DNA from: Oscarella lobularis
Lineage: Eukaryota; Porifera; Homoscleromorpha; Homosclerophorida; Oscarellidae
Length of the DNA stretch: 64,000 bases
Assembly (NCBI RefSeq): GCF_947507565.1
Contig: NC_089186.1
Location: 868,001-932,000 of the forward strand
Direction: 5' to 3'
Shown here in pieces: positions 22,650-33,699 of this stretch. The notes beneath the pieces were generated by a model. It saw only the letters and a program-made list of their open reading frames with translations. It was not told where the DNA came from and did not search any database. The position numbers and the translations under genes were made by a program. Numbering within the stretch: the first letter of the stretch is position 1; each line of letters opens with the position of its first letter.

Positions 22650-25600
22650 ATGAGATTCGTTTTTTCGCGAAAAGAATCCGTAGAATTCCCCGAAACGATT
22701 TCGCTCTTCTAAAACTGTTATTGGCAAAGACTTGTTGTTTGCGCAGAAGCAGAGAGGGATCTCGTCTGTTCGTTCCACGATCGATCGATTGGCAAAGATA
22801 ATCAAGAGTTTGAGAAATGAGGATGAATTGCGCCGTTTTCTTTCTACAGAAAAAGGATTTCGATCTGATCAGGTATGAAATGGTCGCGTTTTTCATCCCA
22901 GCAGACCATTCTATTCTCCTTTTCGTTAGTTCGACTTGGGCTTGTCATTACTTCACTATGTGGCGGGAAGAGAGTTTGATTCGGCGGAATTAGCCGATGA
23001 ATGGCTCTGTTATGCGATTGTGCAAAAGAATCAAGACATTGAAAATGAATCAGAATACGGGGTATGAATACGTTTAGGATTGGTAAATTAATTGATGCGT
23101 GGATGCAGTATGAACTCCGCCCACTTCACTGTGCGTGCAAGTGGGGAAATATTTTTGGCGTTGAATGGCTCGTCACTCACGGTGCAAATATCAACGTGAA
23201 AGACTGGGTATGACTTGCAATTGATTTCATATGTTTTCACTCATCACTCTTGTTTAGAGAGAACGTACGCCATATTCTATTGCCTGTGCAAGTTTCGTTG
23301 ACACAATGAAGAAAATAGTCTATCTCGAAGAACATGGCTACATTTTGTCACCATTTGATATTGTAACAGAATTGATATCAACCCTCTCGCAACAATAACT
23401 TTTGATTTATAGGTTTGGGGAGCTGAAAATCAATTTTCTTCATCTGAAAAAGCAAATGAGATTTTTAATTATCTTGTTAATGAAAAAGGATTGAGTGTCA
23501 ATGCTATTGAAGAAAAGGTGATACATGATGTGCTTTTGTTTGCTACATGTGCAATATTTGTAATAGGATGGGGACACTCCTCTGCATCGTGCCTGCTCCA
23601 ATGGAAGCATTTCCGGAGTAAAGTGGCTCATGGAACACCGCGTTGATATCAATAGCGTCAACAAGGTTAGAAGATTTCACTTGTGATACTTTTATTCTTA
23701 TTTCATCTTCAGAAGGGCAGAACGCCTTTTATGTTCGCGTGTGAAAGTGACATCAATCGTTTAGCGAAAGTTCGCTACTTGGGTGAAAAAGGAGCGGACT
23801 GTCAAGCAAAAGATCACGTGAGATGTTGTTTATTTGCTACAAATTCAATCAACAAATCGCCGTCTTTTTTATTCAGAAAGGGAGGACGGCTTTGTTTTAT
23901 GCCACCTATAACTCCTCAAAGTGTGAAGATGACGACGTGAAAGATGTTCTTCGATATCTTGTCATTGAGAAAGGCATTGATATCAATTCTGTTGATGAGG
24001 TCGCATTCTGACGATATTTTGAATTTTTGTTTGTTAATCCTATTTTTAGAAGGGAACGACACCCTTATTGTACGCATGTTATCATCCTTCTTTTCTTGTC
24101 ATTCAGCAACTAATTGAATTAGGAGCTGATGTCTCTGTCAGAAATAAGGTTAGTCAGAATTCTCATTTCTCAATCGTTCTCTATTCAAATCTTTGTAGAA
24201 CAAACAAAATGCATTGCATATGGTTGCAAAAAGCTATCGAAGGGTAAACAAATCAATTATTGATCTATTGATTAAGAAGGGTGTTGACGTCTCGTGTCAA
24301 GATCAGGTGACGTGTTTTTATTCCTAATTGAAAATAATTTATAATCGTGAATTTCAGGACGGAAAGACGCCTTATGAGTTGGCACATGATGGTGAAACAA
24401 GAGCTCTCCTTCGACAGCATTACGTATGTCATCATTTTGATTCAGTTTCCGTATGTATTTAAATTAATAGGACGCTGCCCGATTTTCCGTTCTTCGACGA
24501 GAAATTGTTCGTCAGGATTCGATTAAATTGTGCGTGATTGGAAATGAAATGGCGGGAAAAACGACGTTGGTGAATTCTCTTCTTCAACTCAATCAATCCC
24601 TTCCCAGAGTAGAAGATCGCACTCCAGGTGTGCAAATTCACAATTGTGAAATTTCAGGAGTTGGCAAAGGATCGACGTGGGATTTTGGTGCTCAACCAAC
24701 ATTCCACAGTGCACACGGTCTCTTCTTCCGCCAATCCAATACAATCTTCGTTCTTGTTCTTCGCTTTCGCGATGGGCAACAGATGACGTCAGAAATCGTT
24801 CTTCTTGAGATTGGGCGCTATTGGTGTGCGTTTGTGAAAGCGGCGCTTCGCACGCTTTCCTCTCGTATGACGTCACGTCTTCGTCTTTTGATCATTTTCA
24901 ATTTAATTGATTTTGAAGAGGAGACGGGAATTGAAGTAAGTTTCCAACTGAAACGAGTTGCACAAATTCTCCAAAAAGACTTCAATGACACGTTTAAAAT
25001 TTTACACGTTTTCGAAATGGATTGCAGTAAAAGCTATTCACTTCGCATGAACGACTTCCGGGAAGAGATAAAAGCTATTCGTGAAAATATGCTAGAGGTA
25101 GACTGAGTCACCTAATCGCCTAAATTATTAATTCAAACGTTTTTTTAACATGCAGGAAGCCAATGAGGTGCCAAAGCTTTGTCATGTCATTGAACAGAAG
25201 CTATGTCTTCCTGAAAAAGAAGTAAAGTCGTCATTGCGCAATTTTTTGACGTCAGAAGAATTTGTGAAGTGGGTTGTCGAAGACATCGGCATCCGTTTAA
25301 ATGAAGACGAGAGAAAAGTCTCCGTTGAATATCTTGACTCGTCTGGAATAGTAAGTAATCAAAGTCTTATAATTCCATGCTATTATTGCCTCGACCGCTC
25401 TGGTTGTGTCATAATGTCGTCGGTCCACTCCTCGCTCCGCCCTACTTCCCTTTCGGCATGCCGTCTGAGAAATCTGGCGAAGTGTCATTAAAAGACATCG
25501 AGTCGGCTTTGAGAGCATTTGAGGACGACCTCAAGAAGAGGGGAACACCATCTTTATATACGGTGACAGTTGAAGAAGCGATTTGGGTTCTTCTCTGTCT

Positions 25601-26784
25601 AGATCTTTGCATTCGGGTGGAAAACTCACCCGGAACGTTCCAGATTCCCGCTCTACTTCAGCATTCAATTCCTAAAGGCTCCTGGGTCGAAGACGCAATG
25701 TTTGACGTGTATCGTGGCCAGCGATACGAATGCTCTCTCTCCGTCGATATCATCTCGCCGTCGTCATTCGTCGTCTTTCAATCTCGCTGCTCTCGCATGG
25801 CCAAACCAACGAGTCGCGAGGCGTGGAAAGACGGCGTCAAATTAATAAGAATTGTCGACGACAAAGTCGTTGAAAGTCGCATTGAGCTAGGAATAAAGAA
25901 AGGACACTGTTGCATCGATGTCATCCTTCGTTGGTCAAGCAAAAGAGCCTGTGAGGAAGTGGCGAAGGAGTTCCTGGTCGAAATTAAAGACATGATAATG
26001 CGAGCGTGCGACGAGAGAAGCCCAGGAGTTATTTTGAACTGGTTCTACTTGGACAGCAAGCATCTGAAACAGATCGACGAAGACCCAGGAATCTATTCTA
26101 TGACTGACGTAGAAATGAAGATAAGCCAGCACGCCTTTGACCACGTCTTGTTTTCAGTTCGTCCGGAGAAAGGCCATTATTCTTCCGTCCGAAATTTGTC
26201 TATACTGACTGAAGAGGAGGTATTTGGAAGGAATGCATTATTGATTCTCTGTGTAGAATTCATGATTCTAGGTGTCAGCCTCTCGAAGGGGGAAGAGAAT
26301 CGTATCTCCTCGTACTGGTGAGACGAGGCAAGACAATCCCACAAAGGTAGAATCGTCAGGAGTATATTGCTCTAGTTTTTATTCAATGGTTTGCTTCTCT
26401 TAGGAGGACGCAGTTCCACACGTTGGGGCGTTGCCTGGTATTGAACTGGAAGGCTAAATTGTCTTTTCTAAAATTCTTTTTTATTCAGTTACCTTTCCGG
26501 CGGATGAGGAATTCGTATCAGAGGATTTAATGAAAACGTGTGCAGCCTTCAAAGGATCCAAATGGGAAGATCTCGGCTGTCTTCTTCTCAGCCTCGAAGA
26601 AGTTGAAGACATTCGCAAACCGTACGGCGGCAACTCCGTGCACATGCGCAAGGTGCTAGAAGCGTGGAACGCGGCGGAACCACGAACCGTAGGCCAGCTC
26701 ATCGCGGCTTTTGAGGCTGTTGGTGTGAACCGATTTCATATTAAAAAGAAATACGAAGAGCTACGCAGAACTGTGTTCAAGTAA
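22650..26784 (+). CDS. ANK-ROC-COR-Death protein, copy B (COR splice site lost)
   Basis: Exons 22650-22679 and 22747-22872 form the N-terminal module. Ankyrin exons from 22930 onward are all open and phase 0. The ROC exon is 24471-25097 with P-loop GNEMAGKTT and WDFGAQ. COR exons follow, then linkers near 26271 and 26404, and a Death-domain exon ending at 26784. Predicted role (family knowledge): a GTP-controlled signalling scaffold that recruits partners through a Death domain; no kinase is present. Oddity: a deletion at about 25384 removes the acceptor and first codons of the second COR exon that copies A, C and D keep. An in-frame AG at 25468-25469 could serve as a new acceptor and would cost roughly 38 COR residues. 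Otherwise the product stops after the first COR exon. It is about 9.37 kb from copy A along a segmental duplication. Confidence 0.7.
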
Positions 26785-27216
26785 TTACATGTACATTTTT
26801 ACAGGTATTTTGCTGATTAGGCGATTTTTTAATTAATCAAGTCGCGTCTATAGCTGTATTATATCAATGTTTCAGTTTGGGTGCTTTTTTAATTTTGTTA
26901 TACTTGTTGCTAAGTTTTTATTTTAGACATCTTGAAATACCACGTGATCCGGATAAAGAAGCACCGCGAGGAAGTAAGGATTTCTCCTTTTTTCTACGAT
27001 TCCTCGTTCGTTTCACGCACCTTTAGATTGGTCGCTTTGCTTTCGAGGCGTAAAAGTGCGTAAATCCTAGTGAATTAGCTCAAGACGCGACGAATCGAGG
27101 TAAAAGACGTCCGAGAAGGCTCATAAACTAATAGATAGATCTAAACCTGTCTAGATGGCTTTATAAAGCCTGCAATCAACGCAGTAAAAGAGCGAGAATT
27201 GTCGAACGGGGTCCCC

Positions 27217-28241
27217 ATGGCGGAAACGTTAGAACTCGAACCGTTTCCGCCGATTTCTACGTCGCCCGAGTCTACGCCCGCGTCGCAACGTCGCTCAAGC
27301 GGAAGATCGTCGCCTCAAATTCGCGTAACAGCGATCGACGACGAAGATAGCGAGCTATTACACGAGGTAAGATCGAAGGAGAGCCCCGCCCCCACACGCT
27401 AAGCTTCCCCATACACAGGACAAGAACAAACCGTGGTGGAAAACCAACTTTTTCATACGCGAACCAATTCGTTTCGGAACGTGGGACGGTGAGAAAACGC
27501 CACGACGCCATAAATGCATATTTAAGATCTGAATTCCAGGCGTTTTCACATCATGCATTCTAAACATATTTGGAGTCGTAATCTTCCTCAGATCCGGTTG
27601 GATGGTCGTAAGAAACATCAAACATAAATAATAAATAATTTGAATTGATTAATTGAATTTTTTCTAAGGGGCAATGCAGGCCTTGGTCTCTCCGCTCTCT
27701 TGATTTTTCTCACAGTCACGTTTTGGGAGGAAGACTTGGAGGCGTTCTTGGAACACTATACGTCTTCGGACAGGTAAAATTAAGTATTAATAAAAATATT
27801 TAATATACGTGTTCTCTTATAAGGCGATCTCTATTTCCTTATATGATTATTGAGCTCTCTGTACTCGATTTTATCACTGGTTCATTTTCACATTCAAACG
27901 AAGGTTAATTAATTAAACAATTCATTTGTACATTTTTAATTTTGTTTCTTTTAGCGGACGAATTCTAGGGTTATAAAGCGGAACTTTGGAAGGCCAATCA
28001 AGATCCAGAATTCAAAGATGAGACATTTTGTCGTTTTCTTCACCACAGCAGCTGTTGTCATGGCGATCTGCGCAAACCAGATTTAGCTCATATAGAGATA
28101 AATTTGCGCTTCCGAAAACGACTGGAGGTAAAGAAGTCCGAGAAGGCTCATCGATTGATGATGCTGAGGGATTGTGTTCAAAGTAATCAAGATTTGAGAG
28201 GGGATGACGTTTCTTCTGTATTCCTTTCCTTGACATTATGA
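27217..28241 (+). pseudogene. SLC12A8-like fragment 3
   Basis: ATG 27217 starts the same N-terminal exon, with an in-frame 9-bp loss near its end. Exon 4 has an extra G at its start (27670) and an 88-bp deletion compared with fragment 1 (between cacagt and cacgt, a short shared motif). Both break the frame. The last exon (from about 27955) is open to a TGA at 28239-28241 and includes GDLRKPD. It is followed at once by the N-terminal exons used by the J-HEPN gene. Confidence 0.85.
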
Positions 28242-28431
28242 GGGCGTGGCGCGTTGGGTCAATACTATACGGGCATCGAAATTATTAAACGTTGCGCATG
28301 CGCACATCATATGTGTGATGAGTATATTCTCTTCGGCGAAAAAAGCGAAGATAGACGTGGAACCGCTGCTTGTAAGGCAGTAATGGTCGATTAATAGAGT
28401 GCGATCGAACAGCAAGATTGTCGCTTTTAAG

Positions 28432-31400
28432 ATGAGATTCGTTTTTTCGCGAAAAGAATCCGTAGAATTTCCCGAAACGATTTCGCTCTTCTAAAACTGT
28501 TATTGGCAAAGACTTGTTGTTTGCGCAGAGGCAGAGAGGGATCTCGTCTGTTCGTTCCACGATCGATCGATTGGTCAAGATAATCAAGAAGAAGAGAAAT
28601 AAGGATGAATTGCGCCGTTTTCTTTCTACAGAAAAAGGATTTCGATCTGATCAGGTATGAAATGGTCGCGTTTTTCATCCCAGCAGACCATTCTATTCTC
28701 CTTTTCGTTAGGACGTCTATGGCTTGAAACTAGAGAAAGATATTTCTCCTCATCTGTTTACCTTGCCTGCTGATTATGCGTCGTACAGCAATGTTCTTCG
28801 ATTTCTTGGCACTGACACGGAAGCGAGACCGTTTCACTACGCCCGTACTCTTGAAAGCATATTTTGTCATAGCAAAGAAAACGGCCTTACTCCCAACGAT
28901 ACCGAAAACGCCCTTCTTGCTACGGCAAAGTTGTTTCTTTGTCTTAAAGAAGATCGAGAAGTGTCTGTAGATTCTTTGCGGCCTCTCTATCTTCTTACCC
29001 GTGAAGATGAGCTAAAATTGTCGAGCGAACTGGTTTTCCTAGACAATGTCTATGGCGCTACAACAGGGTCAAAAATGAATGAATGAATAAATGAATGAAT
29101 GAATGAATGAATGAATGAATGAATGAATGATTCGAATGAATGAATGAATGAATGAATGAATGAATGATTTGTATGAATGAATGAATGAATGAATGAATGA
29201 TTCGAACGAATGAATGAATGAATGAATGAATGAATGAATAAATGAATGAATGAATGAATGAATGAATGAATGAATGAATGAATGAATGAATGAATAAATG
29301 AATGAATGAATGAATGAATGAATGAATGAATGAATGAATGAATGAATGAATGAATGAATGAATGAATGAATGAATGAATGAATAAATGAATGATTCGAAT
29401 GAATGAATGATTCGAATGAATGAATGAATGAATGAATGAATGAATGAATGAATGAATAAATGAATGATTCGAATGAATGAATGATTCGAATGAATGAATG
29501 AATGAATGAATGAATGAATGAATGAATGATAGGAATGATTGATACGAATGAATGAATGAATGATACGAATGAATGATACGAATGAATAAATGATACAAAC
29601 GAACGAATGAATGAATGAATGAATGAATGAATAATTTGTATGAATGAATGAATGAATGAATGAATGAATGAATGAATGAATGAATGAATGAATGAATGAA
29701 TGAATGAATAAGTTATTAGTGATTTTATGAAACTTTATTTAGAGGGTATCCTCAAAATGTTTGCAACAGTTGCCTTCACCGATAAGGAGGAAGACGAAGA
29801 AAAATGGCAGCAAGAGACAGACGCGTACATGCTGTTTCAAAGATTTCTAGACGACTGCGAAGGTATAAAAGAACATTTATTCTCCAATATTAAACTCCAG
29901 AATCGGGTTATCGTTTTCAGAGGAAAAGCACTACTGCAGCCTGTCCCATGTCCTGACATTTTTCACCGGATCAAATGCAATTCCTCCTACTGGCTTTAGG
30001 CTGAAGCCCAAGTTGCATTTCAGTCATTCAGCAATTTTCCCACAGAGTTCAATATGCTTCCTAACGCTGACCTTGCCCGTTCAGAAAAAAGGTGAAGATG
30101 CGGAGGCATACGTCGAACGTTTAGTTCATGCCTTCGTCAACGTCACTCACCTTGGCCAAATTTGAATCAAACTTGTTAAACGTTTTTTGTCACTGCGCTG
30201 TGTTGCGTACATTGAAATCTTTTTGCGTTATTTCGAAATGACCAGGTTGTTCCTTTTAAAGGCTGTAATTGTGTTCGGATTTGAAAAACAGACCATTCTA
30301 AATCTGTCAGGGTTGTTGCTAATTAGGCATTAAAAGTCTGTGATTGTGTTCCGAATTGAAAAACATACTTTCAAAAATTTCAATAAAGACAACTTTCAGT
30401 TGCATTCATTTGTATCATTCATTCATTCATTCATTCATTCAAATCATTCATTCATTCGTTTGTATCATTTATTCATTCGTATCATTCATTTGTATCATTC
30501 ATTCGTATCATTCATTCGAATCATTCATTCATTCATTCGAATCATTCATTCATTTGTTCGTATCATTCATTCGTTCGTATCATTCATTCGTTTGAATCAT
30601 TCATTCATTCGTTCGAATCATTCATTCGTTCGAATCATCTATTCATTCGTTCGATTCATTCATTCATTCATTCATTCATTCATTCATTCATTCATTCGAA
30701 TCATTCATTCATTCGTTTGTATCATTTATTCATTCGTATCATTCATTCGTATCATTCATTCGAATCATTCATTCGAATCATTCATTCATTCGTTCGTATC
30801 ATTCATTCATTCGTTCGTATCATTCATTCGTATCATTCATTCATTCATTCATTCGTATCATTCATTCATTCGTTTGTATCATTTATTCATTCGTATCATT
30901 CATTCGTATCATTCATTCATTCATTCATTCATTCTTTCATTCGTTCAAATCATTCATTCATTCATTCGTTTGAATCATTCATTCATTCGTTCGAATCATT
31001 CATTCGTTCGAATCATCTATTCATTCGTTCGATTCATTCATTCATTCATTCATTCATTCATTCATTTATTCATTCATTCATTTTGACCCTGTTGTAGCGC
31101 CATAAATGTCAGACACGAGAATGTTATCGGCAGCTTGCCTTATCATTTCCTAGTCGACCTACAGAAGTGCAAATTGTCTTCCCTTCACGAAGAGACCGTT
31201 GATTTACTTCCTAAGGAAATTCGTCCTAGAATGCTTTCCAGTCTTGTCGGCGAACGCATCAAAGAAGAAAGCATAGTTAAATCGTCTAACGAGCAACGCA
31301 TTGAAGAGGCTGGCGGTTTGGAAGATTTTCTAAAGTCTGAAATGCTTGCCAAGGGCATTAAAAGCGTTTACGTTCACCAGTACAGGACTGAATCACTCCC

Positions 31401-33054
31401 TCCAACTCTACTGAAAGGCTTACAGACGTTAGCGGAAAAGTTTGAAGTTGAATGCCTGCATTCATTTTGCACTTCACTGGTTGTTTTCTCCAGTCAAGAA
31501 GAGATAGGCGAGCCGTCACAAAGAGACATTTTCCTGAAGTCTACTGTTAATGAAGAAGATCCAGGTCCCACTGTACTCTATATAACAGATTCTTTTCTAA
31601 ACTCAGCGACCAAGCCCGGCAGCACTTTTTCGGAAAGAGTTGCTGATTGCGTTCTTCGTGTTCTGCAAACTTCGTTCAAACAAGACAGCGTAATCGTTGG
31701 TATGCTTTCATTAGAGGTGTACGAAGGAATTCCTGTCTATTTGAAAGATCGTAATATCGAATTTCTTGAATTATGCGAAGAAGAGAATTTTTCAGAGAGT
31801 CGTGGACTTGGCAGAGTCGTGTGCGGAAAACGGCTTTTTTCTAGCCACGAGCGGCAAATCAAATACGATTTCAACTTCAAGTTTGAAGTAGACGAATGGG
31901 TCGCTTACGAAAAAGACGAAGACTCGTACATTTACGCGAAAATATTTCACTATGTGTACGAACGCAGTGTGAAGGCGAAAGCCGGATCAGTCAGACAAAG
32001 ACCTAAGTATATGATTATTATTGGCCTAGGAGAACCAATCGAAGCCGACAGTATGAAACTTTTCAAATTTTTTAGAGATCGTCCTGCGCCAAATCTTCCA
32101 GAACTTACTGAAGAGCGGGAAACTGCTGAAGAGAGCACAGACGTTGCAGTTTTAACCGAAGAAGAAAGCGCCGATCATTTGAAGCGGGAAGCCTTGTCTT
32201 TGGAAGGTAAAAAAGACGAGGTGCGAACGTTGCTGTCCGAAATTTGGGCCCTCGAAAATAAAGACGACCAACGGAGGGCAATAAAACGGTTGTTCTTGCA
32301 GTGGCATCCCGACAAGAACGACGAACCCGACGCGAAAGATGTCTTCATATTTTTAAAGGCCGAGGTGGAGAAAGGTCCTCCGGCCAAAAGTCGAAGTGAA
32401 ACGACTGGGGGTAACACTTCGTTTTCTTATACATCGTTCTACGACGAGTGGAATAGCTACGCAAAACGTTCCCGCCGTCGTCCACGTGAACAAGAAGCGT
32501 CGCCTCAGCCTCAATCTACTTCCGGCCAATTCCGATCTCAATCTCGCCGAAGGCGATCGGGTCCGGCCTTTTTTTCGCGTTCTTGTCCTCCCCCTACTCC
32601 GCATCTGAAGCCGGATCCAAGATGGGGAGCGATGTTCATTAGACAGGCTAAAGCTGACTTGCTTGCTGCTCAAGAGCACTATGAAAGGCAACGCAAGAAA
32701 GATGACACAGTTTCCAAGAACTTTGCTCTTGTCTGTTATCAATGCCGCGAATCCGTTGAGAAAGCACTGAAGGGCATTCTTCTTTGTAAGAAAGGAGTAG
32801 ATTCTAAGAGAATGGAAGAAAGCAAACTGCAGGCTTTTCTCCACGCTTCGGATTACGTCGGCCGTCATTCCGAAGAACTTGTCGATTATGTGCTGCTAAT
32901 AAACGACGAAGATGCCTCGAAGGCTCGAATGCCGTCGGATGACTCTACTTCCGAGCCTGCTTCATTGTACGTTAAAGCACAGGCAGATATTGCCTTGGAA
33001 GGGGCAGAAGGCATTCAGAAAATTGTTAGTGAAATGTTTTCTTCCATTTTGTGA
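28432..33054 (+). CDS. sacsin-type J-domain/HEPN protein fused to the ANK-ROC N-terminal module, interrupted by a TIR element
   Basis: Exons 28432-28461 and 28529-28654 are near-identical to the first two exons of ANK-ROC copies A and B. The phase-0 donor joins a long exon starting at 28712 that encodes a sacsin-like segment. That exon is broken at 29050 by a TIR element and resumes at 31111. With the element and one 6-bp duplication left out, the frame runs without a stop to 33054, about 812 residues in all. The second part carries a J-domain core (HPD in QWHPDKN, about residue 396 of the 31135-33054 frame). A C-terminal HEPN domain follows at about residues 495-635 (FIRQAKADL, ALVCYQCRESVEKALKG). 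J then HEPN is the order at the sacsin C-terminus. Inferred role: Hsp70-coupled proteostasis or nucleotide/RNA-linked stress response. As it stands the allele is probably truncated, unless the element is spliced out. Confidence 0.8.
29076..29710. repeat. (TGAA)n microsatellite, left arm
   Basis: This is a nearly pure TGAA array with scattered variants (tgattcgaa, tgataca, taaa). It sits immediately inside the left terminal repeat of the TIR element and is the inverted partner of the array at 30411-31084. Long open frames across it are simple-repeat artefacts. Confidence 0.95.
29727..30165 (+). CDS. HECT E3 ubiquitin ligase C-lobe fragment carried by the TIR element
   Basis: Two exons, 29727-29862 and 29921-30165, join in phase 1 across a 58-nt intron. 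The second encodes a HECT C-lobe: FFTGSNAIPPTGF matches the family's F-V/A-TGS...P..GF signature, and a cysteine in SSICFLTLTLP sits where the catalytic cysteine of LPxxxTC normally lies. The usual threonine before it is isoleucine here. The stop is TGA at 30163-30165. Upstream there are only about 45 residues before the ATG near the microsatellite, so the N-lobe is missing. In the family the C-lobe accepts ubiquitin from E2 and passes it to substrate; a lone C-lobe would not be an ordinary ligase. It is most likely a captured G2E3-like gene fragment. Confidence 0.75.
30411..31084. repeat. (TTCA)n microsatellite, right arm
   Basis: This TTCA array, with variants such as tcgaatcatt and tcgtatcatt, is the inverted counterpart of the left array. 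It leads directly into the right terminal repeat ttttgaccctgttgtagcg. It also contains longer higher-order repeats; blocks around 30460-30660 recur around 30710-31040. Confidence 0.95.
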
Positions 33055-33262
33055 GAGGAGAGGAAATGGCGTCAAGTAGTCTGTTTTTCTGTTTTTCTGT
33101 TTGTTTTCGTGTTTCTTGTCACCGCTGCTGCATGCATGCATGCTCTTTGTTTGCTTTTGCCGCTTTTCGCTTCTTCTTGTACGGTATATGCCACACTTTT
33201 TTTAGTAATTGCTCTTTGCTTGAAGTCCGTTGCGTGGATTATATAGAAAAGGTTTAGGCTGA

Positions 33263-33586
33263 CAATCAAGTTGCAGTTTTCTAAATTCAAGACGACGCTC
33301 TGCTCGCCTTCACGCCGTCTTCCGCGTTCACGGCTGGCATCCGAAGACTTCCGACTGGGCAACAGAGATCTTCAACGCAGAAAGCGACACAGTCTGCTCA
33401 ATCGGCCGCGCACTATACCTGGCCATCTACGGGAGGGCGGCTTCGATCAGCGCCAACGAAAGGTACATTCGCTCAAAAAGCGTCGCGAAAATCGGCAGCT
33501 ATTTGCCGAACTGCATGCGGAGGATCGTATGCGCAGAAGAAGAAGAGCGTCTCAAGTTGAATACTCTAGTCACGAAAGTGGCGTAG
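33263..33586 (+). CDS. unrecognised coding segment (terminal exon-like)
   Basis: The frame containing WATEIFNAESDTVCSIGRALYLAIYG is open from 33263 to TAG at 33584-33586. It has a possible acceptor ttgcag at about 33271-33276. It lacks an early ATG, so it would be a terminal exon or a relic. Further amphipathic coding-like sequence (PIVSAGAILHIPLNLLRRLASHV) follows at about 33603-33680 in another frame, suggesting a short intron or a frameshift. The amino-acid pattern looks like a real helical protein rather than noise. I do not recognise the family. The J-HEPN gene ends 200 bp upstream on the same strand. Confidence 0.35.
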   Translation, partial: QSSCSFLNSRRRSARLHAVFRVHGWHPKTSDWATEIFNAESDTVCSIGRALYLAIYGRAASISANERYIRSKSVAKIGSYLPNCMRRIVCAEEEERLKLNTLVTKVA

Positions 33587-33699
33587 ACGTACGCTCTCCC
33601 CAGACCGATTGTGTCGGCAGGGGCTATTTTGCACATCCCTCTCAACCTCCTACGCCGTCTTGCCTCCCACGTGCGGCATCTGCATGGTTCTAATTACTT

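Larger units (their letters stand above)
29051..31104. mobile_element. TIR element with 6-bp TSD and inverted tetranucleotide arms
   Basis: The left end reads TATGGCGCTACAACAGGGTC and the right end is its exact reverse complement, ending at 31104. AATGTC occurs directly outside both ends (29045-29050 and 31105-31110), a clean 6-bp target-site duplication. The terminal repeats run into a (TGAA)n array on the left (to about 29710) and a (TTCA)n array on the right (from about 30411), so about 650 bp at each end are mutually inverted. Between them lie a HECT C-lobe coding segment and a polyadenylation-like aataaa near 30381. No transposase is visible, so the element is non-autonomous. I cannot assign a superfamily; a 6-bp TSD is not diagnostic. 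Confidence 0.88.

Noticed and set aside
29050-31097. Long open frames encoding FIHS/SFIH repeats on both strands
   Set aside because: They are translations of the TGAA/TTCA microsatellites, not proteins.
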